Assembly: GCF_040869045.1 (NCBI RefSeq) | Contig: NC_090319.1 | Span: 341,662,302 to 341,726,301 of the forward strand | Length of the DNA stretch: 64,000 bases | Source of the DNA: Eurosta solidaginis | Lineage: Eukaryota > Arthropoda > Insecta > Diptera > Tephritidae | Direction of reading: 5' to 3' | In this document: positions 11,080 through 24,250 of the stretch, in pieces | Layout of the letters: every line of letters starts with the position of its first letter | How positions within the stretch are numbered: position 1 is the stretch's first letter | Translations under genes and position numbers: made by a program | Notes under the pieces: model-generated | What the model was told of the DNA's origin: nothing | Database searches by the model: none | Seen by the model: the letters and a program-made list of their open reading frames with translations, nothing else

Positions 11080-11385
11080 TACGAGTGTGCCAATTTGTAG
11101 TATACTGGAGCATTATCGTGAAGCAAACAAGAAGAGAAACGCCTATTTAGAAGAAAAAAACAAAAACGTTAACGCGCACAGCGTGAGTGGGAGGCGCTTC
11201 AGGTGCAGGTTGATAGGATTCAAGCTCGAACAGTCTACCAAAAAATCTCCGGATTACAGAAAGTTTGAAGATCGAAGTAGATTCCGGCAGAAATATTAAT
11301 TGCAGCTTGGCAACTGACCAAAATGTTCGTAAGGTGCGGTGGGAGCACTTTTCCTTATTGCAACCGCGAGCGAGGGAGCCATAAG
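11080..11385 (+). pseudogene. RTE-type LINE remnant, linker before reverse transcriptase
   Basis: Three frames contribute in turn: HYREANKKRNAYLEEKNK (about 11110-11163), then VDRIQARTVYQKI and finally QNVRKVRWEHFSLL (ending about 11362). This order (basic REAxR/EK helix, R-x-FYQKI, then a VxxRWxxHF segment) is what I know from the endonuclease to reverse transcriptase linker of RTE-clade LINEs. At least two frameshifts and a stop separate the pieces. No catalytic motif is retained, so the call is tentative. Confidence 0.45.
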
Positions 11386-13389
11386 TTCAGTCACAAAAAA
11401 TGTCAGCTTAAAAATCAAATGGAGCATAACTCTTGCCAACAAATTTTTTTTGGAATGAGTAGGCAATTGAAAAGTAAAGTCCTCCCTCGAAGTATATAAA
11501 TCTCGCCCTACAAGTAGCTCATAATACCTGTCTTTATGTATAGCTAGGACTTATGATCGGTGTCGGGAGGTAATGAGTTGGCTCATCGTCTGTGCTCGAG
11601 ATAAAAACTCTCTGTAAGATTTATTGTCCTGTTTATGATGCATGCGGTGGGTATCGAAAAGGATGTACATCTGTAGCTGAGCAACTTTAGATCTTGACGC
11701 TTAACAAGACCTAACTTTCAAAGACGCGTCGTGCCAACGGTGGATAAATGAGTGGGCCTTATTATTGCAAAAACTAGTATAATATATTTGTTTGAACCGT
11801 TAGAGCAGCCACAGTCCTCATGTAATATATATCAACAAAGTTATGCTTCCTCATCGTATTTAGCTTGGATCAAGCTAATGCCTTATGATCGCTGTCAATA
11901 TCTACTGTTACATCACGGGCAAGCCTTGACCCCCCTACCGGGAATTGAAATTGTTTTGATTTTGTAAGAGATAAAATCCTCATTTAATACCAAAATGTAT
12001 TTCCCTCATGGTGTACCTACAAGATTTGTTATCTTATCTCTAAAATTAATTAAAATACTTTGCATGTGACAAATTCGAAGAAACTCTACAATTTTGGGAT
12101 ATTAGAAATCTTACTTGCTCAGCGCCCGTGGTTGTGCAGACGTACCTACATTCATAACACAAAACATAAAACAAGAGTAAGTTTATAAGAATACTTATGA
12201 CAACAAAACTACAAAGTTTTTGTTGTATAACTTACCAAAACTCTACGCGAGCTAAAGCTTTTATGAATTTCGATATATACCTGATATTTAAAAAAGGGTG
12301 GCTTTTTTAGAGACTTTATTACGAATTATGCTATGATAATTTTGAGCTGGGTTAATGTTGACTTTGCAACAGCGGCCTTGTTTTCGGAAATTATGCTCTC
12401 CTCATATGATTTTCCCTAAGATTAGAGCTGATTTACTACCCATGCGAAAAGAACTTGGGTGACCCCAATATGAAAAATATGAACCAGAGGACCATGGACT
12501 CATTCTGTATAAAAAACTACTCTGAAGTTACAATATTGCAGAGCGAATAAAGAAAACAATAACTGGATATACAAAGCCTTTATTCCTCATATTCTTCCGT
12601 ATTGCGTTCTGGTTTTATGTCCGGCACTTTTAAAAGCCACGAACCTGAAACACTTACAAAAATTCCTAAGTTGTTCGAAATTATGCATCAGTGGACCCCG
12701 TTTATCCGACGGCGACACCTAACACAATCATTCACCTATCACCACTGGATTTACTATCGTAAGATATAGACGGTATTGCAACCGTGCGACTCATCGCGGT
12801 TGGTTTGACCTTCGCATAATAGAGGACGAACTAACACTATTTTCACTGTGAATAAGTCAGCGTACTCGCTAGTGGCGGTATAAAAGCTACCCATGCCGTT
12901 AATGTGGTAATAGAAACTTGCGAATACTTCCGCAACTAAATATGTATTGAGGAGAATAAAAGTGTGCCACTGTTCGAAACTAAGTGAAACAGGTTTCGTG
13001 AACCATTTTGAAATGAACTTGCGGTGGCATCCGAGCACGAAATAAGGGCGATAATTAAATATATTGACTCAACAAACTGGTAGAATCCTTAGTGGTTGGT
13101 AAAGTAATTGTTATTTATCGTCTAAAGAACCGCAACAAGCCCATTGATTGCCTAAGTGTCGCGTTAGATATGCAACTTCTCAGCCCAGTCCTTTTAACCT
13201 AACTTACCCTATTACATATGAACTTTTAAAAGCGTTTAAACATAAACAAAATGGAACTAGCATTGTTTATTAAGATAAAAAATCACAGTTTCGGCGGCCC
13301 ACTCTGAGTGAATATCTTGACATAGAGATAGGCAGTAAACTCAGCTGTTAACTTAACGTTCGAAGAAAACTAGATTATACATTGCTGGG
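11386..13389. other. No recognisable feature
   Basis: AT-rich, with a few short frames (for example 12754-13038 minus) that resemble no family I know. It may hold very old repeats. Confidence 0.45.
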
Positions 13390-14095
13390 TAGGTAGGTAG
13401 GTAGGTGAAATGGCTGCAACCCTGGTCACCCAAGTAGCTATTTAAAGCCATTTTGATGCCATGTAACTCGTCTAAAAACCTACGGAATATTACGGTCAAT
13501 GTACTACAACCAGCCAGAGTTGTTCATGAAATTAAGAATATTCGAGTTTGTTATCACAGATAACCCTCTGAGGTCTTCTAGAAACGGGGTTCCAAGGAAC
13601 CTTAGCCCGGCACTAGCTAGAGCCGAGCATTTACACATAAAGTGTTCTACTGTCTCCCTGGCATTTGGATCTTTGCAGCTTCGGCAGTAATCGTTATACG
13701 GAATGACCATCTTTTCCGCATGTGTACCTGCTGCCCAATGTCCGGTGCAGACTGCTATCAGTTTGCGTGTGTTAGCTCTGGATTTGTTCAGAAGACTTCT
13801 CGTTCTCTTTCCATCATAGTTTGGCCAAATTGATTTTGATATCGCACAAGTGGTGATGTTATTGTTTGTGCTTTCTTCAAGTAGAAGCTTTGGATATTCC
13901 CCTTGGCTACTGCTAAGGGTATGCCTACTCGACACTGGTTATTTCCTCGTTCATCTCCGATGAGCCCCTGCGTGCTAGCTCGTCGGCCTTCTCGCTACCC
14001 TCTATCCCCTTATGACCCGGGACCCAGATAACGCGTAGTTCTAGATTAGTGGATAACTGGGATATGAGTTCCTTACATTGCTGGGTACTCATGTA
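13390..14095 (-). pseudogene. RNase H-bearing LINE, 3' end of ORF2
   Basis: Minus-strand reading begins near 14090 with the last RNase H motif, VPGHKGIEGSEKADELARRG (about 14030-13971). A frameshift follows near 13935. The next frame (13935-13504) has the downstream domain with the CCHC-like finger CRSCKDPNARETVEHFMC and GLRFLGTPFLEDLRGL. It ends in GWL and a stop, followed by a short 3'UTR with a CTAC-repeat tail (about 13390-13407). RNase H after the reverse transcriptase points to the I/LOA group and not to plain Jockey. The copy is 5' truncated and inactive. Confidence 0.8.
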
Positions 14096-17000
14096 AGAAA
14101 ATAGTCAGCATAAAGTGTTCTCTTAAACCGGAACGAAGAAGATTTACACGTCCGGAATTAGACCGATACCAAAATATGAATTGTGATTAACCTTGAGCAA
14201 ACAATAAAAAACAACCAAAAACTAAATGAGGGACAGATGGAAATTTTTGGATGGGTAACAAGTGAAATACGACCGTAACTTAACGAAGCACTAAACGTAA
14301 ACTTCAAGAAAGGAAATAGGACTACGACTACAGGTTGTTAGCTGCAGCATGGTCATAGTGGATTCACTCGGTTGGTTTTAGCATCAGGTGATAAAGCATT
14401 CAGCTAGAAGATGGATTTTAATAGGAGATTGTGGAGTGTAGCTAAAACTGCCGGTGGTCCATTCTTGCCAGTAAGTATGACCAAAAAGGTGTGGTAGCCA
14501 CTCTTATGCACTGACTCATGAGCGTAACGCACCACACTTCCACGGACAGCATTGCGTCTGACTTTGCACTAGATAGAGAACGGACGGATCGCTTCCAACA
14601 AATCCTCGTCAAAGGAAATCATTTTTACGAGTAGTACTAGAAAGGGAAAAGAAGAAGGACTGTCCTCTGAGGTAAAATCTCCACACCCTGTTTAGCACGT
14701 AGGGAAACGTGAGTCAGCACAGTACCCCTTATGATGCGCAATCAGCGCTAAAGATGTAGATAGGACTTCACTTGAAACAAACTACCTTCTTATTCCCATC
14801 TCCCCTAAATTACTGCCCTTTATTGGACTGTGGTGAAATACCCCAGCCCAAGGGGTACAGCCTTCACACTCTCACTCTTATCCACTTCTACCAGTATACT
14901 GGGTGCTTTTCATTATCCTCAAATGCACCAGCTATTGCACGCCGACCAATCGGCTACCGATGAACCGTTTATTGGGACTTCGGATCATCAGGCACCAATA
15001 TGCCTAAACCTATAATATTAGCAAGATCCAATTACTCGCATGGTCATCAGCCACCGGCCTACACTTCACTTGTCACTTTTCCTCATCCGCCAGTCAACAT
15101 AAATGATGCACTTATCACTGACTCACCTTTCTTCAAATTTTTCGGCAGCTCTGGTACGTTCCAGTCACATAGTATTTTACCACTTATATTTTCTTCATCT
15201 TTGCTAGTTACTACTATTCGTCACGGTGTGTGTATTTTTACTTCAAAGAATAGCAACAAAAAAATATGTATTAATTATTAAGGGAAACGTAACCTCAACT
15301 CGACTCTGGATTGTCCTTACAAATGGGAGATTTGAGGGATTATGCTCTTTTGTAATACTTTTCGTGTACTTAGAGGCTCATTAAAGCTCTCTATGTCATG
15401 TAGTACTTTTCGCAACGGGAATTCGCCTTTGTACATTTTCAAGTTATCACATCGATGAACAGGTTCCGTCAGCTTTTGTAACTTAAATATTTGAGCCTAC
15501 TCGGACTACCAACCTCCTTACTCCACTATGATAATATGTTCGGACATGATGAAATAAACGAATTTGACTAAGTCCTTAGGCTGTTGGTGAATTTTTGTAT
15601 TACAGATTCCGGTTACCTATGTTTATCTCGGGTACTTTTCGATGCTTTTAAGGATTTCTCCGCTCGGGATCGGTATTAAGGTGTTAGCAAGTGTGAGCGC
15701 TCTAGCGGACTGAGAACAATACCGAAGTAAGGTAAGTCTGTCCCAACGCGACTTAAATCTACAAATTACACCGTTGGAAGGGTCAAAAACTTCCTCTAGT
15801 TGGGGGATTGTTCTTAACGTTACAACAACTACAATCACAGGAAAGCTCCACTACAGTAGGCGGGGTGGGTTCAATGAGTTCACATTAAATCGCGACACTC
15901 ACATCAAACACGTCCTCGCATATGGATATACTACAAACCACTGAGTAAAACTGAAAATTATGCGACTCCAAAACAAGGACCTTTTAGCTGCTTAAATATC
16001 ATACAATTTATACAGTTACCTGCTTTCTTACACACTGTTCTGGGTATATACATTTTACCTACGAAAATATGTATATATGTATGCATGTATCTTGTTTCTC
16101 AGGTAAAATAAACTTGATTTCTCATTGAAAGTCAAACAATTGAGCAAAATCATTGAGTATGACAAACTAAGTATTGAACAAAAACAACAACAGCAACAAC
16201 AATAAACAGCAATAAAGGTATGACACTCTAAATAAACCGAAACAACTTTAGCAGCTCTCAAAAACTAACTAACAAGTATAGTAGATAGCAACAAAAATAA
16301 AAACAACAAATCAAATTTTAAGAAAAATAAGAAAACTATGTTGGAAATGAATACTACAAGTATGTCAAGCGATGTGACTCAATCAGTGGCATTTGTTTGG
16401 AAAATTTGTGGAATATTTCCCATGCCAACATCTATACATGCGGACATACATACAAACATGCATGCGATGATGTCAAGAGTTGGAGCTGGTAAAGCTGCTA
16501 CGTAGGGGAAGAGTATGGCGAATCCTTTATTTTGGCGACAGATACCAACACTAAAACTGCTGCAATATCCGTAAAATCCATTTGATTAAAGAGATGACAC
16601 TTTAATAAAAGAATAAGAAGAATTGTAGCTAAATATGAACTGAATGTGGTATAGGAGTAGTAGTGAGTGGAAAGAGCCGAGTGTCGAACAATAAAAACTT
16701 TAAACAAACTTCATGTAATTTGGCACAAAACTACCTGACAACAATATTTAGCTTACAAGTGTAGCCGGCTTTGTCGCTACTTTGCCGCTTCGACTTGCAA
16801 TAGATTGCTACCTCCACGTAGTTGGTCAACTTATAGCCGAAATGCCTCACACCAAACACCCTCAAGCATGTTTGTGTGTATTATTTGGGTGTCCGTTTAT
16901 TGTAGGTCAGAAATATTTTCTTGTATGAGTCTCCAAATATTAAACGTGACTGCCCTTTTGCATATGCAATGAGAACACAATGTGCTATGAAATGCAGACA

Positions 17001-17235
17001 CCTATTTCATAGTCATCACGAAGAACTGGTGGGTTACAGACGTAACGTTTCAAAACAAAATAGCTTGACTAATAACGATACACTCTAATGTAGAAATTTA
17101 TATCGTTATATACATTTTAAGAAAGCTATTGACGAGCTTAAGCGCACCCCGCCTGGAAAATTTATTGCCAACACAAAGCAATACAAATTGCTGGCAGGAT
17201 CGATTGAATGCTAGTTTTTTGGGTTTATTTATTTT
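14096..17235. other. No recognisable feature
   Basis: About 3.1 kb with no frame, RNA or repeat that I can name. It includes a CAA/AAC-rich patch (16180-16330) of the kind common in fly UTRs and introns. Short frames at 14772-15281 and 15623-15838 show no family resemblance. Confidence 0.5.
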
Positions 17236-18806
17236 TATACTCAGTTGAGCAGAGCTCACAGAGTATATTATCTTTGATTGGATAACGGTTGGTTGTACAG
17301 GTATAAAGGAATCGAGATAGATATAGACTTCCATATATATCAAAGTCATCAGTATCGAAAAAATTTGATTGAGCCATGTCCGTCCGTTCGTCCGTCCGTC
17401 CGCCCGTCTGCCCGTCTGTCCGTTAACACGATAATTCGAGTAAATTTGGAGGTATCTTGATGAAATTTGGTGTGCAGGTTCCTGGGCACTCATCTCAGAT
17501 TGTTATTTAAAATGAGCGATATTGGACTATAACCACGCCCACTTTTTCGATATCGAAAATTTCGAAAAACCGAAAAAATGCGATAATTCATTGCCAAAGA
17601 CGGATAAAGCGATGAGACTTGATAGGAGGTTGACCTTATGAAGCAGAATAGAAAATTAGTAAAATTTTGGATAATGGGCGTGGCACCGCCCACTTTTAAA
17701 AGAAGGTAAAATAAAAGTTTTGCAATCTGTAATTTGGCAGTCGTTGAAGATATTATGATGAACTTTTGCAGGAACGTTACTACTATTACTATATATGTGC
17801 TAAATAAAAATTAGCAAAATGAGATGAAGAATACGCCCACTTTTAAAAAAAATTTTTTTTGAGTCAAATTTTAACAAAAAATTTAATATATTTACAGTAT
17901 ATAAGTAAATTATGTCAACATTCAACTCCAGTAATGATATGGTGCAACAAAGTATAAAAATAAAAGAAAATTTCAAAATGGGCGTGGCTCCGCCCTTTTT
18001 CATTTAGTTTGTCTAGAATACTTTTAATGACATAAATCGAACAAAAATTTACCAATCCTTCTGAAATTTGGTAGGAGCATAGATTCTATGACGGTAACTG
18101 CTTTTGTGAAAATGGACGAAATCGGTTAAAGCCGCGCCCAGTTTTTGTACACAGTCGACCGTCTGTCCTTCCGCTCGGCCCTTAACATGATAACTTGAGG
18201 AAAAACCGATATAACTTTACTAAACATTGTCCACGTACTTATCTGAACTCACTTTATCTTGGTATAAAAATGGCCGAAATCCGACTATAACCACGCCCAC
18301 TTGTTCGATTTTGAAAATTATGAAAAATGAAAAAAAATGCCATAATTCTATTCCAAATACGAAAAAAGGGATGAAACATGGTAATTTGATTGGTTTATTG
18401 ACGCAAAATATAACGGTACCCGACAGATGATGTTCTGGATCACCCTAGTCTACATTTTGGTCGATATCTCGAAAACGCCTTCACATATACAACTACCGCC
18501 ACTCCCTTTTAAAACCCCAATTAGTGCCTTTAATTTGATACCCATATCATACAAACACATTCTAGAGTCACCCCTGGTCCACCTTTATGGCGATATCCCG
18601 AAATTACGTCCACCTATAGAACTATGGCCTACTCCCTTTCAAAATACTCTTTAGTGCCTTTCATTTGATAGACACCTCATAAAAACACATTCCAGGGTTA
18701 CCCTAGGTTTATTTTCCTACATGGTGATTTTCCCTTATTTTGTCTCCATAGCTCTCAGCTGAGTATGTAATATTCGGTTACATCCGAACTTAGCCTTCCT
18801 TACTTG
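17236..18806 (+). mobile_element. DINE-1-like (Helentron-type) element, copy c, full length
   Basis: Runs from TATACTCAGTTGAGC to CTTAGCCTTCCTTACTTG, with the GTCC/GCCC microsatellite at about 17380-17420 and three internal tandem units (18420-18690). The terminal hairpin near 18775 reads TTCGGTTACATCCGAA. It sits between T-rich flanks (ATTTATTTT on the left, a run of about 24 T on the right), as expected of Helentron-type insertion into T tracts. Confidence 0.87.
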
Positions 18807-19436
18807 TTTTTTTTTTTTTTTTTTTTTTTAGAGCAGTGAGGACGTGTAATACCAAAAGGTAGGCAAACAAAAATGACAAGAATATTGTGAAAGTCTACAG
18901 GTAAAGGCTGCCAGGTAGAATTTTGCAGCGAAAATAAAACAAAAAATGTTGTTACGACAATGAATGTGTGACCGGGCGGGTGACTAAAATTAATTAAAAA
19001 TTCAATGTGCAAACAGTGATTGTCACACATTCGATAAAAAAAAAAATTTAACCAGCTACGGAGCATTGGCAACTTGAAAATATCTTAGTTTGTAACAATT
19101 ATTTTAAAGCTGATATCAATTAATCCGAAACTGTAGTTATAAAATAGAGCGAAAAGATATACTACTCCTCATCAAAAAAAAGGACGTTAGCGCCAAGTAC
19201 TCCGCAAGTTCAATGTCTAAAGATACAGCTCCACATTTAGAGAACTTATGGTTTTATGTTTTATGTTCGGCCAGAAGTTGGAACTAAACCATAGCAAATG
19301 TAGCTTCACCAGAAACAAATACATTTCTATTTGAGTTGACCTTTGTCCCCTGCTTATTAGTATTAATATTATTATGAAACCTGAAAACACTGAGACCTTT
19401 GTGTAGATCTATTGAGCATGATATTTCAGCCTAATT
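18807..19436. other. Poly-T run followed by unassigned sequence
   Basis: T run at about 18806-18829, then about 600 bp with no recognisable gene or repeat. Confidence 0.5.
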
Positions 19437-20369
19437 TTATTTGTGCTGGCTTTTAGTGTATCTAAACAGCTCTTCAGGCTTTTTGCTCCATATCACATAG
19501 GGATTAAGTGCCACATCACCTAGATGGGAGAGTATCTGCCTTGCCAAAGCGAGGCATTCGCAAAGAATGTGAACCAGCGATTCATTCTCCAGCTCACATG
19601 AACTACAAATTTGAATATCGGATAGATCTAACTGACTTAGGTGATATCGTATACCACAGTGTCCCGTAGAGTACCAGGTGAGAGTTAGTAGATTCTCCTT
19701 GCTTAGGTTAATGAGTTTTACTGTTACTTTCGTTACCGGAAGTATGAAGAGTTTGTCCTGTCTTTGCCCTGGGTAGCCAATCCAGTGACTTCTGAATTGT
19801 TTTGTTTCCCAGTTACTTATGCTTTCCCTGGTGTGTGAGTCCACAAAAGGACTCTGCACCATATAATACTGCTGTCGCGCTGCTGCTACCTAGCAAAATC
19901 TGCATGTTCATTACCTTCATATCCCTTATGTCCGGGAACACATCCTAACAAAACCTTGCTTTTGGCTCCCATTTCATTAAGGATTTCAATGCTATTATCC
20001 ACTAGCTTATATGTAACTGTGTAGGATTGCAAGACACTCAGGGCCGCCTAGCTGTCCGACATAAGGTAGATGCTCTTCGAGAATGAGCCCTCTTCGTAAA
20101 TAATATCTACCGCAAACTTTAATTGCATGGATTTCTGCCTGAAATATGGTGGGGTAGCAGCGCATTGGTATCGATTTCTTGAAGTTCTGCACATAGATGC
20201 CAACTCCCGACGTTTCGTCATTGAATTTCGATCCATCCGTGACCCTGACCCCAGTGGGTTCTGTCCACAATGGACACTTCAAAGTTCCTTGAGATTCTGA
20301 GCTTAGGGGACATTAAGTCTTGCAGTTGTTATGCGGGGTTTCCTATGCATTTTTTTGCTACTTTCATAT
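19437..20369 (-). pseudogene. RNase H-bearing LINE, 3' half of a split copy
   Basis: On the minus strand from about 20340: an ISRNFEVSIVDRT-type linker, then the RNase H start VTDGSKFNDETSGVGIYVQN with its Asp (TDGS, about 20245) and FQAEIHAIKVC with its Glu (about 20145). After a degraded middle, 19862-19437 gives the tail with the finger CSSCELENESLVHILCEC. Stops and shifts disable it. Together with 24251-24905, which carries reverse transcriptase in the correct order, it appears to be one LINE interrupted by a SINE (TSD CT[T/A]TCATAT) and then by a DINE-like element. Confidence 0.78.
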
Positions 20370-20375
20370 AAATAA

Positions 20376-23300
20376 CAAGTAAGGAAGGCTAAGTTCGGGT
20401 GTAACAGAACATTACATACTCAGTTGAGAGCTATGCTGACAACATAAGGGAAAATAACCATGTAGGAAAATGAACCGAGGGTAACCCTGGAATGTGTTTG
20501 TATGTTATGTGTATCAAATGAATTTATAGAGTATTTTATGAGGGAGTGTGCCATAGTTCTATATGTGGACGCCATTTAGGGATATCGCCATAAAGGTGGA
20601 TCAGGGTTAACTCTAGAATGTGTTTGTACGATATGGGTATCAAACGAAAGGTGTTAGTGAGTATTTTAAAAGGGAGTGGTCCTTAGTTCTATAGCTAGAC
20701 GCCTTTTCGAGATATCGCCACAAAGGTGGACCATGGGTGACTCTAGAATGTGTTTGTACGATATGGGTATCAAATGCAAGGGGTAGTGAGCATTTTAAAA
20801 GGGAGTGGGTGGTGAGGTGGACGCCTTTTCGAGATATCACCATAAAGGTGGACCAGGGGTGACTCTAGAATGTGTTTGTACGATATGGGTATCAAACGAA
20901 AGGTGTTAGTGAGTATTTTAAAAGGGAGTGGTCCTTAGTTCTATAGCTAGACGCCTTTTCGAGATATCGCCACAAAGGTGGACCATGGGTGACTCTAGAA
21001 TGTGTTTGTACGATATTGTTATCAAATGAAGGGGGTAATGAGCATTTTAAAATGGCGTAGGGCTTAGTTTTATAGGTGGACGCCTTTTCGAGATATTGCC
21101 ATAAAGGTGGACCAGGGGTGACTCTAGAATGTGTTTGTACGATATGGGTATCAAATGCAAGGGGTAGTGAGCATTTTAAAAGGGAGTGGGTGGTGAGGTG
21201 GACGCCTTTTCGAGATATCACCATAAAGGTGGACCAGGGGTGACTCTAGAATTTGTTTGTATGATATGGATATCAAATTAATGGTATTAATGGGGGTTTT
21301 AAAAGGGAGTGGTGGTAGTTGTATAGGTGGTCGCCTTTTCGAGATATCGGCATAAAGGTGGACCAGGGGTGACTCTAGAATTTGTTTGTATGATATGGGT
21401 ATCAAATTAAAGGTATTAATGAGGATTTTAAAAGGGAGTGGTGGTAGTTGTATAGGTGGTCGCCTTTTTGAGATATCAGCATAAAGGTGGACCAGGGGTG
21501 ACTCTAGAATGTGTCTGTACGATATTGTTATCAAATGAAGGGGGTAACGAGCATTTTAAAATGGCGTAGGGCTTAGTTCTATAGGTGGACGCCTTTTCGA
21601 GATATTGCCATAAAGGTGGACCAGGGGTGACTCTAGAATGTGTTTGTACGATATGGGTATCAAATGCAAGGGGTAGTGAGCATTTTAAAAGGGAGTGGGT
21701 GGTGAGGTGGACGCCTTTTCGAGATATCACCATAAAGGTGGACCAGGGGTGACTCTAGAATTTGTTTGTATGATATGGATATCAAATTAATGGTATTAAT
21801 GGGGGTTTTAAAAGAGAGTGGTGGTAGTTGTATAGGTGGTCGCCTTTTTTAGATATCAGCATAAAGGTGGACCAGGGGTGACTCTAGAATGTGTTTGTAC
21901 GATATGGGTATCAAACCAAAGGTGTTAGTGAGTATTTTAAAAGGGAGTGGTCCTTAGTTCTATACGTGGACGCCTTTTCGAGATATCGCCACAAAGGTGG
22001 ACCATGGGTGACTCTAGAATATGTTTGTACGATATGGGTATCAAATGCAAGGGGTAGTGAGCATTTTAAAAGGGAGTGGGTGGTGAGGTGGACGCCTTTT
22101 CGAGATATCACCATAAAGGTGGACCAGGGGTGACTCTAGAATTTGTTTGTATGATATGGATATCAAATTAATGGTATTAATGGGGGTTTTAAAAGGGAGT
22201 GGTGGTAGTTGTATAGGTGGTCGCCTTTTCGAGATACCGCCATAAAGGTGGACCAGGGGTGACTCTAGAATTTGTTTGCACGATATTGGTATCAAATGAG
22301 GGGGGTAATGAGCATTTTAAAACGGACCATGGGTGACTCTAGAATATGTTTGTACGATATGGGTATCAAATGCAAGGGGTAGTAAGCATTTTAAAAGGGA
22401 GTGGGTGGTGAGGTGGACGCCTTTTCGAGATATCACCATAAAGGTGGACCAGGGGTGACTCTAGACTTTGTTTGTACGATATCGGTATCAAATTAAAGGT
22501 ATTAATGAGGCTTTTAAAAGGGAGTGGTGGTAGTCATTTTTGTGAAGGCGTTTTCCAGATATTGACCAAAATGTGGACCAGGGTGACCCAGAACTTCATC
22601 TGTTGGATACCACTAATTTATTTATATATATAATACCTGCCAAGATTTCAAGGGCTTTTGATTTCGCCCAGCAGAACTTTTTATTTTCTTCTACTTAGTA
22701 TGTTAATTGTCACACCTATTTTACAAAGTTTTTTTCTGATGTTATATTTTGCGTCAATAAACCAATCCAATTACCATGTTTCATCCCTTTTTTCGTATTT
22801 GGTATAGAATTATGGCATTTTTTTCGTTTTTGGTAATTTTCGATATAGAAAATTAGGCGTGGTCATAGTCGGATTTCGGCCTTTTTTTATACCAATACAA
22901 AGTGAATTCAGATAAGTACGTGAACTGAGTTTAGTAAAGATATATCGATTTTTGCTAAAGTTATCGTATTAACGGCCGAGCGGAAGGACAGACGGTCGAC
23001 TATGTATAAAAACTGGGCGTGGCTTCAACGGATTTCGCCCTTTTTCACATGAATAAGTTATCTCCCAGAAACTAAGCCCCTACCAAATTTCGCAAGGATT
23101 GGTAAATTTTTGTTCGACTTATGGCATTAAAAGTATCCTAAACAAATTAAATGAAAAAGGGCGGAGCCACGCACATTTTGAAATTTTCTTTTATTTTTGC
23201 ATTTTGTTGCACTATATCATTACTGGAGTTGAATGTTGACATAATTTACTTATATACTGTAAAGGTATTAAATTTTTTATTAAAATTTGACTTAAAAAAA

Positions 23301-23897
23301 TTTTTTTTAAAGTGGGCGTGGTCGTTCTCCGGTTTTGATAATTTTTATTGAGCATACATATAGGAATAGGAGTAACGTTCCTGCCAAATTTCATAATGAG
23401 GTCTTCAACGACTGCCAAATTACAGCTTGCAAAACTTTTAAATTACCTTCTTTTAAAAGTGGGCGGTGCCACGCCCATTGTCCAAAATTTTACTGGTTTT
23501 CTATTCTGCGTCATAAGTTCAACTCACCTACCAAGTTTCATCGCTTTATCCGTCTTTGGTAATGAATTATCCCACCTTATCGGTTTCTCGAAATTTTCGA
23601 TATCGAAAAAGTGGGCGTGGTTATAGTCCGATATTGTTTATTTTAAATAGCGATCTGAGATGAGTGCCCAGGAATCTACATACCAAATTTCATCAAGATA
23701 CCTCAAAATTTACTCAAGTTATCGTGTTGACGGGTGGACGGACGGACGGACGGACATGGCTCAATCAAATTTTTTTTCGATCCTGATGATTTTGATATAT
23801 GGAAGTCTATATCTATCTCGATTCCTTTATACCTGTACAACCAACCGTTATCCAATCAAAGTTAATATACTCTGTGAGCTCTGCTCAACTGAGTATA
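20376..23897 (-). mobile_element. DINE-1-like (Helentron-type) element, copy d, with expanded array
   Basis: Termini are CAAGTAAGGAAGGCTAAG at the left and ACTGAGTATA at the right, with the GGAC tract at about 23735-23755. At 3.5 kb it is twice the length of its relatives, because the internal tandem unit (2-4 copies elsewhere) has been amplified to about 16 copies. It lies in the A-rich tail of the SINE that follows it, so it is younger than that SINE. Confidence 0.88.
20600..22570. repeat. Tandem array of 122- and 129/130-bp units inside copy d
   Basis: Unit starts marked by CTCTAGAAT occur near 20608, 20741, 20863, 20993, 21122, 21244, 21373, 21502, 21631, 21753, 21882, 22012, 22134, 22263, 22337 and 22459. 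Spacings are 122 or 129-130, apart from 133 for the first and one 74-bp truncated unit. At least four unit types can be told apart. A three-unit block (types C-B-D) at 20993-21372 recurs at 21502-21881, giving a higher-order pattern. Confidence 0.9.
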
Positions 23898-24250
23898 AAA
23901 AATAAATGTAGGGCGCGATAACCTCCGAAGAGATCTAAGGTCCAGCTTCTCTTCCAATTTGCGCCGTGCTCCTCTTGAGTTTCCCTACAAATTTTCCAGA
24001 CGGGACCTACATATTTTTTGCCGACTCGGAACCGCATCTGCAAAGCCGATGAGTTTTCACTGAGAGCTTTTCATGGCAGAAGTATACTCGGAGCGCTTGC
24101 CAAACGCTGCCGAGGGGCGACCCCTTTAGAAAAATTTTCTTCTAATTGAAAAACCTGATTTCTAAAATTTTGATGTTGGTTTGCCCGGGGTGTGAACCCA
24201 GGGCATACGGTGTGGTAGGCGGAGCACGCTACCTTCACACCACGGTGGCC
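23898..24250 (-). mobile_element. tRNA-headed SINE
   Basis: Full family layout on the minus strand: head GGCCACCGTGGTGTGAAGG at the right end (24232-24250), the GCCCTGGGTTCACACCCC region near 24190, and the 3' end CGCGCCCTACATTTATT at the left, fused to the A-rich flank of the DINE-like copy d. CTATCATAT follows it (24251-24259) and CTTTCATAT precedes the DINE copy (20361-20369). These fit an 8/9-matching target duplication of the SINE. Confidence 0.85.

Noticed and set aside
12754..13038. 94-codon frame (minus strand)
   Set aside because: No resemblance to a known family, no signal of selection visible, and other frames of the same length arise by chance in this window.
16990..17493. 131-codon frame MSAQEPAHQISSRYLQ (minus)
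   Set aside because: The same peptide recurs at 0.93, 8.1, 23.7 and 53.5 kb in each DINE-like copy; it is the repeat read in one frame.
21151..22295. Repetitive frames of 84-127 codons in the 20-22 kb array
   Set aside because: They are produced by the DINE internal tandem units, and similar frames occur in every copy.
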